Shown here one piece after another: positions 5,118-7,526 of a stretch of DNA of 7,526 nucleotides; position 1 is the first letter of the stretch, and the number at the start of each line of letters is the position of its first letter. The notes beneath the pieces are model-generated. The model was not told the origin of the DNA and did not search any database. It saw only the letters and a program-made list of their open reading frames with translations. The position numbers were made by a program, and so were the translations under genes. This DNA is from an uncultured Lachnospiraceae bacterium (GTDB lineage: Bacteria > Bacillota > Clostridia > Lachnospirales > Lachnospiraceae), in assembly GCA_902803635.1 (NCBI GenBank), contig CADCQU010000386.1:1-7526 (forward strand), in the 5' to 3' direction.

Positions 5118-7400
5118 TCAGTCTAATTTCCGCACCCAACTGGCATCTTCCGTGGCTTCTCCCTTAAGAATGTGCGCAAAATCGGTGAGGAGGTCGGCGG
5201 CGGCGGTGGGGTGCTGGAAAATGCCCGAACCGAGGGCGTAGACATTTGCCGAGCGGAAGGCGGAGAAATTTGCCAGAAGGGGATTTTTGGCAAGGAGCGC
5301 GGCAAGGCTTTCGGCCTCCCCGGTGATGGCCCCGTTGTAGATGAGGAGGTCGGCATCCTTCGCGGCGGCGTAGAATTCTTCGGCGGAGATTGCCATCGTC
5401 GCATGGTCGCCCGTGGACTTCCCAAGGTGCCCGAAGGCATAGCGGCTGCCGGCGGCGGTGAGGAGGTTCACCAGATAATCCCCCGGTCTTCGCACCACGA
5501 ACTGTCCGGCTGCGTTGATACTGAAAATCGCGAAAACCTTCTCCGCATTACTTCGGGAAGCTTCCTCCACGGCCTCGTAGCGGGCGCGGGCCTCATTAAA
5601 GAAGGCATCGGCCTCCGCTTCGCGTCCGGTAAGACGGCCGAAAAGACGAATCCATTCGAGGCGCCCCAGCGGATGCTCCTCGTAGCTGGAACGCTCAACG
5701 AGCACGGGGATGCCAAGGTGCACGAGCTGCTCCCGTACCTTCGGCGCGTGGAGAATCATGGTATTCTCAATCGCCACCGTGACATTTTCCGTAAGCAGGA
5801 GTTCATAGTCCGGCGCGCTGTATTTGCCAACGTAGAGGAGCGAGCCATTTGCCAAGAGGGCCTGCACCTCCGGGTGCGTCCAGTCCTGGGCGCGGGTCGA
5901 GGTCGCGCGGAGGCAGTCCGCGGCGTCTAGCCGAAGGAAGAAATCCATCGCAGAAGAGGAGGCGAGGTAAGTCCGTTCGAGGGGCTTTTGCAGGCAAATG
6001 TACCCTTCGGGGGCCTCCGTAAGGTTGTAGTCCTTCGGGAGGAGCAGGTACCTGTCCTCACCAATCAGGAGAAGGTCGATATCGCCCGGATACTTCCAGA
6101 GCGCAAAGCCCTTGGCAAATGCCAGGGACATTTGTTCCGTGGGGGTTTTTCCCTTCAAAAGGGAGGGGAGCTCAGAACTGTCCGGCAAATGGATGGAACT
6201 TTGGAAAGAGCCGGCAGAGGAATTGGTATTTGGGGAAGAACTCTTGGCGGCTCCGGCATTTTCGGAAGAACCTGCAGGGGACTTGGTATGATTGGAAGAG
6301 TCCTTGGGCGTAGGGGTTTTTTCGGAAATGTCGGAACTATTTGCGGACACAAAAATGCCCTCCTCGGACAGGCTGTCCGAGGAGAGGAGAAGGTGGTACT
6401 CAATCTCGTGGGGCTCGCTCATAGCGGTGGTGTCCGCATGGGCGACGAAGGCGTGGTCGAAGTACGGGAAGGGAACCTGGAAGACGGAGGTTTCCGGGGA
6501 GACGAGGCCGGCCCCGGCGGCATCCGCCTCCGTGAGTGGCAGATATTTCTCCCCGCCCACGATTATGTAGTCATAGTTTGGACTTTCAAAGACAACGGTG
6601 ACATAGAGCTTCCCGTCCCTGACGAGCACGGGCGCGGGCGTGCGCAGGCGGGCGCGGCCCGACCCTCCGTAGAGGGAAATGTCCGCCGTGTAGCTTCCGT
6701 CCGCGAGGGCGAGGTCTTCCGCCGTCCTCCCGAAGCCCGTGACTACGCCCTCCGGGAGGGAGTCCGCGCGGAAGACGAGGGTGCGGTCGTACCAGGCCTC
6801 CTTCTTACGGCTCATGGCCGCGCAGGGAAGACCCTTGTCGAGGGCTTCCACGGGGAAGACAAATGTCGACGAACCGTCGGCATTTGTCGTGTAGGTGATG
6901 AGGTTGGCTTCCTTTGTGTGGACTGCCTCCTCGGCCGTGCCGGGGTAGAGGTAGGTGTAGCTGTCGCTTCCGATGGTCACCTCCGCCGTCAGGTTGCCAT
7001 TTGCCGAGTGAAGCTTGCAGGAGGCGATGCGGAACATCGAGGAGCTGGAATCGACATCGATGTCGTAGGTGCCTTCCGCGACGTTCTCGGCGTAGATGGG
7101 AACCATCCACTCCTCGGTGACGTCGATGGCCGCCGTCTTCTCCGAAGCATCCGCGAGACGGCCATTCGTTGGGGTACCGGACGAGGTTTCGGCTTGCGAA
7201 GTGTCGGGCGTTGCGGTGCCGGCTTTTGAAGTGTCGGCCTGCGAGGTCGCGGGCTGAGAGGCTGCGCCCTTAGATGTGTCGGCCTGCGAGGCTGCGGGCT
7301 GTGAAGCTGTGGACGACGTGACCGGAGTCGAAGATGCATTCCCACAGGCCGTCAGCGCGGCGGCGAGAAGAAGGGGGAGGAGAATTTTGTACTTTTTCAT
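5118..7400 (-). CDS. Multidomain substrate-binding lipoprotein of the ABC importer (two beta-rich NEAT-like domains plus PeriBP fold)
   Basis: First gene of the importer operon, 760 residues, about twice the usual binding-protein length. Residues 1-19 are a lipoprotein signal: MKKYK, a hydrophobic core, and lipobox LTAC with C19 as the lipid anchor. A Ser/Thr/Ala-rich tether with 15-residue repeats spans about 22-80. Two beta-rich domains follow, about 98-215 and 232-345. Each opens with (E/D)G(T/S)Y, a (N/D)G(N/K)L turn and a tyrosine-rich strand (SDSYTYLY; SPNYDYIIVGGEKY), and ends in a hydrophobic strand plus SDSL-like turn. They look like copies of one fold and resemble NEAT-type domains, but that is inference. 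A second Ser/Asn-rich linker (about 352-415) leads to the binding fold (about 485-745): YVGKYSAPDYELLL, IENTM, GIPVLVER and a final VYALGSG..QHPTAAADLL, typical of the FepB/BtuF (TroA-like) class. The frame stays open upstream to 7523, but those 41 codons are repeat and leader. AAGGA at 7408-7412 fixes the start. The ligand is unknown. Confidence 0.9.
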   Translation of the reverse strand: MKKYKILLPLLLAAALTACGNASSTPVTSSTASQPAASQADTSKGAASQPATSQADTSKAGTATPDTSQAETSSGTPTNGRLADASEKTAAIDVTEEWMVPIYAENVAEGTYDIDVDSSSSMFRIASCKLHSANGNLTAEVTIGSDSYTYLYPGTAEEAVHTKEANLITYTTNADGSSTFVFPVEALDKGLPCAAMSRKKEAWYDRTLVFRADSLPEGVVTGFGRTAEDLALADGSYTADISLYGGSGRARLRTPAPVLVRDGKLYVTVVFESPNYDYIIVGGEKYLPLTEADAAGAGLVSPETSVFQVPFPYFDHAFVAHADTTAMSEPHEIEYHLLLSSDSLSEEGIFVSANSSDISEKTPTPKDSSNHTKSPAGSSENAGAAKSSSPNTNSSAGSFQSSIHLPDSSELPSLLKGKTPTEQMSLAFAKGFALWKYPGDIDLLLIGEDRYLLLPKDYNLTEAPEGYICLQKPLERTYLASSSAMDFFLRLDAADCLRATSTRAQDWTHPEVQALLANGSLLYVGKYSAPDYELLLTENVTVAIENTMILHAPKVREQLVHLGIPVLVERSSYEEHPLGRLEWIRLFGRLTGREAEADAFFNEARARYEAVEEASRSNAEKVFAIFSINAAGQFVVRRPGDYLVNLLTAAGSRYAFGHLGKSTGDHATMAISAEEFYAAAKDADLLIYNGAITGEAESLAALLAKNPLLANFSAFRSANVYALGSGIFQHPTAAADLLTDFAHILKGEATEDASWVRKLD
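7186..7320 (-). repeat. Three tandem 45-bp units encoding a 15-residue tether repeat
   Basis: Units lie at 7276-7320, 7231-7275 and 7186-7230, in coding order. The first two share an identical stretch beginning gtgtcggcctgcgag; the third is diverged. They encode SQPAASQADTSKGAA, SQPATSQADTSKAGT and ATPDTSQAETSSGTP. They lie directly after the lipid-anchored cysteine and probably form a flexible wall-spanning tether whose length could change by slippage without a frameshift, since 45 is a multiple of three. Confidence 0.85.
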
Positions 7401-7407
7401 GGAATTT

Positions 7408-7412
7408 TCCTT
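7408..7412 (-). promoter_or_regulatory. Ribosome binding site deciding the lipoprotein start
   Basis: The minus strand reads AAGGA 7 bases before the ATG at 7400. The ATG opens a textbook lipoprotein signal peptide, so this start is preferred over any upstream in-frame codon. No comparable site precedes the upstream ATG at 7523. Confidence 0.8.
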
Positions 7413-7418
7413 GTGAAT

Positions 7419-7438
7419 ATTTGTATTTTGATACAAGT
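7419..7438. promoter_or_regulatory. Palindrome next to the operon ribosome site, candidate operator
   Basis: TTGTAT (7421-7426) and ATACAA (7431-7436) form a perfect 6-bp inverted repeat around a 4-base centre. It extends to 8 bp through one T-G pair and one A-T pair. It lies 18 bases before the lipoprotein start, adjoining the Shine-Dalgarno site, where a repressor or small RNA hairpin would affect expression. It does not match the classical Fur box. I see no strong promoter on this strand within the window; the best -35/-10 pairs are weak. Confidence 0.35.
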
Positions 7439-7465
7439 GGTTACTATTCAGCTGACTCTTGTCAG

Positions 7466-7526
7466 TTGTCATTCTGAGGAGCGAAGCGACGAAGAATCCC
7501 GTCAAATTTGCGAGAAGCCTCACGGG
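7466..7526 (+). repeat. REP-like palindromic repeat, right copy, cut by window edge
   Basis: The sequence begins TTGTCATTCTGAGGAGCGAA and continues with a GCGACGAAGAATCCCGT arm. CCCGT (7498-7502) faces ACGGG (7522-7526) across 19 bases. This suggests the element is one arm plus loop of a large palindrome whose second arm lies beyond the edge. Its minus-strand translation, FVASLLRMT, is a familiar spurious peptide in over-extended gene calls. It sits in the leader upstream of the importer operon. Confidence 0.6.

Larger units (their letters stand above)
2934..7005. repeat. Dense dispersed 8-base word GGCAAATG / CATTTGCC
   Basis: Exact GGCAAATG on the plus strand begins at 2934, 2998, 4224, 4608, 4659, 5993, 6114 and 6184. 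Its complement CATTTGCC begins at 2952, 3558, 5243, 5846 and 6998. Two more lie outside this span, at 319 (hsdR) and 2454 (PAP2). Seven-base relatives occur at 829, 1445, 3328, 4167, 4509, 4533, 5267 and 5821. Six copies extend to the near-palindrome GGCAAATGCC. The word falls in all three codon frames of the minus-strand genes: GCA-AAT-G (Ala-Asn), ATT-TGC-C (Ile-Cys), GCA-TTT-GCC (Ala-Phe-Ala) and CAT-TTG-CC (His-Leu). It is therefore not a repeated peptide. Its role is unknown. Confidence 0.8.

Noticed and set aside
5988..7229. A 413-codon open frame on the plus strand opposite the lipoprotein gene, and a 252-codon one at 5172-5930
   Set aside because: Both are antisense shadows of a G+C-rich gene. 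They are glycine/arginine-rich with no recognisable domain, while the minus strand encodes a clear lipoprotein and binding fold.
7401..7523. A 41-codon upstream extension of the lipoprotein reading frame to an ATG at 7523
   Set aside because: It encodes the repeat-derived peptide FVASLLRMT and leader sequence, lacks a ribosome site, and would bury the lipoprotein signal peptide. The ATG at 7400 with AAGGA is better.
7401..7526. Cobalamin riboswitch or Fur box ahead of the importer operon
   Set aside because: No B12-box-like sequence or GATAATGATTATC-like pattern was found in the 126 bases available. One further upstream cannot be excluded.

Overview
The window looks like a piece of a Gram-positive, probably clostridial (Lachnospiraceae-like) chromosome. 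The evidence is the G+C-rich coding sequence, AGGAG-type ribosome sites, a consensus sigma-A promoter, and a lipoprotein with a Ser/Thr/Ala-rich tether as used on monoderm cells. The genus is not recognisable from sequence alone.

Layout. (1) Positions 2-1516 (+) hold the C-terminal half of a type I restriction enzyme R subunit (HsdR), cut by the left edge. (2) Positions 1517-1726 are a spacer holding a near-perfect promoter (TTGACA-17-TATACT). (3) Positions 1727-2647 (+) encode a PAP2-family membrane phosphatase with all three catalytic motifs. (4) Positions 2648-2757 are a convergent spacer with a small hairpin and a REP-like repeat. (5) Positions 7400-2758 (-) are a compact three-gene ABC importer operon: a 760-residue multidomain binding lipoprotein, a FecCD/BtuC-type permease, and an ATPase fused to an extra C-terminal nucleotide-binding-like domain. 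Spacers are 18 and 26 bases. (6) Positions 7401-7526 are the operon leader, with a palindrome next to the ribosome site and a second REP-like repeat that runs off the right edge.

How the genes work together. The lipoprotein should capture a metal chelate, haem, corrinoid or siderophore-like ligand outside the membrane. The permease dimer then moves it inward, powered by the ATPase. The substrate is not fixed by anything visible: there is no recognisable Fur box or cobalamin riboswitch. The unusual parts are two duplicated beta-rich domains in front of the binding fold and the extra domain on the ATPase. HsdR and the PAP2 protein have no evident functional link to the importer.

The most striking unexplained signal is a DNA word, GGCAAATG (either strand). 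It occurs 15 times where about 0.23 is expected by chance, 13 of them inside the importer operon, in all three codon frames and both orientations. It behaves like a selected DNA word rather than a protein motif.
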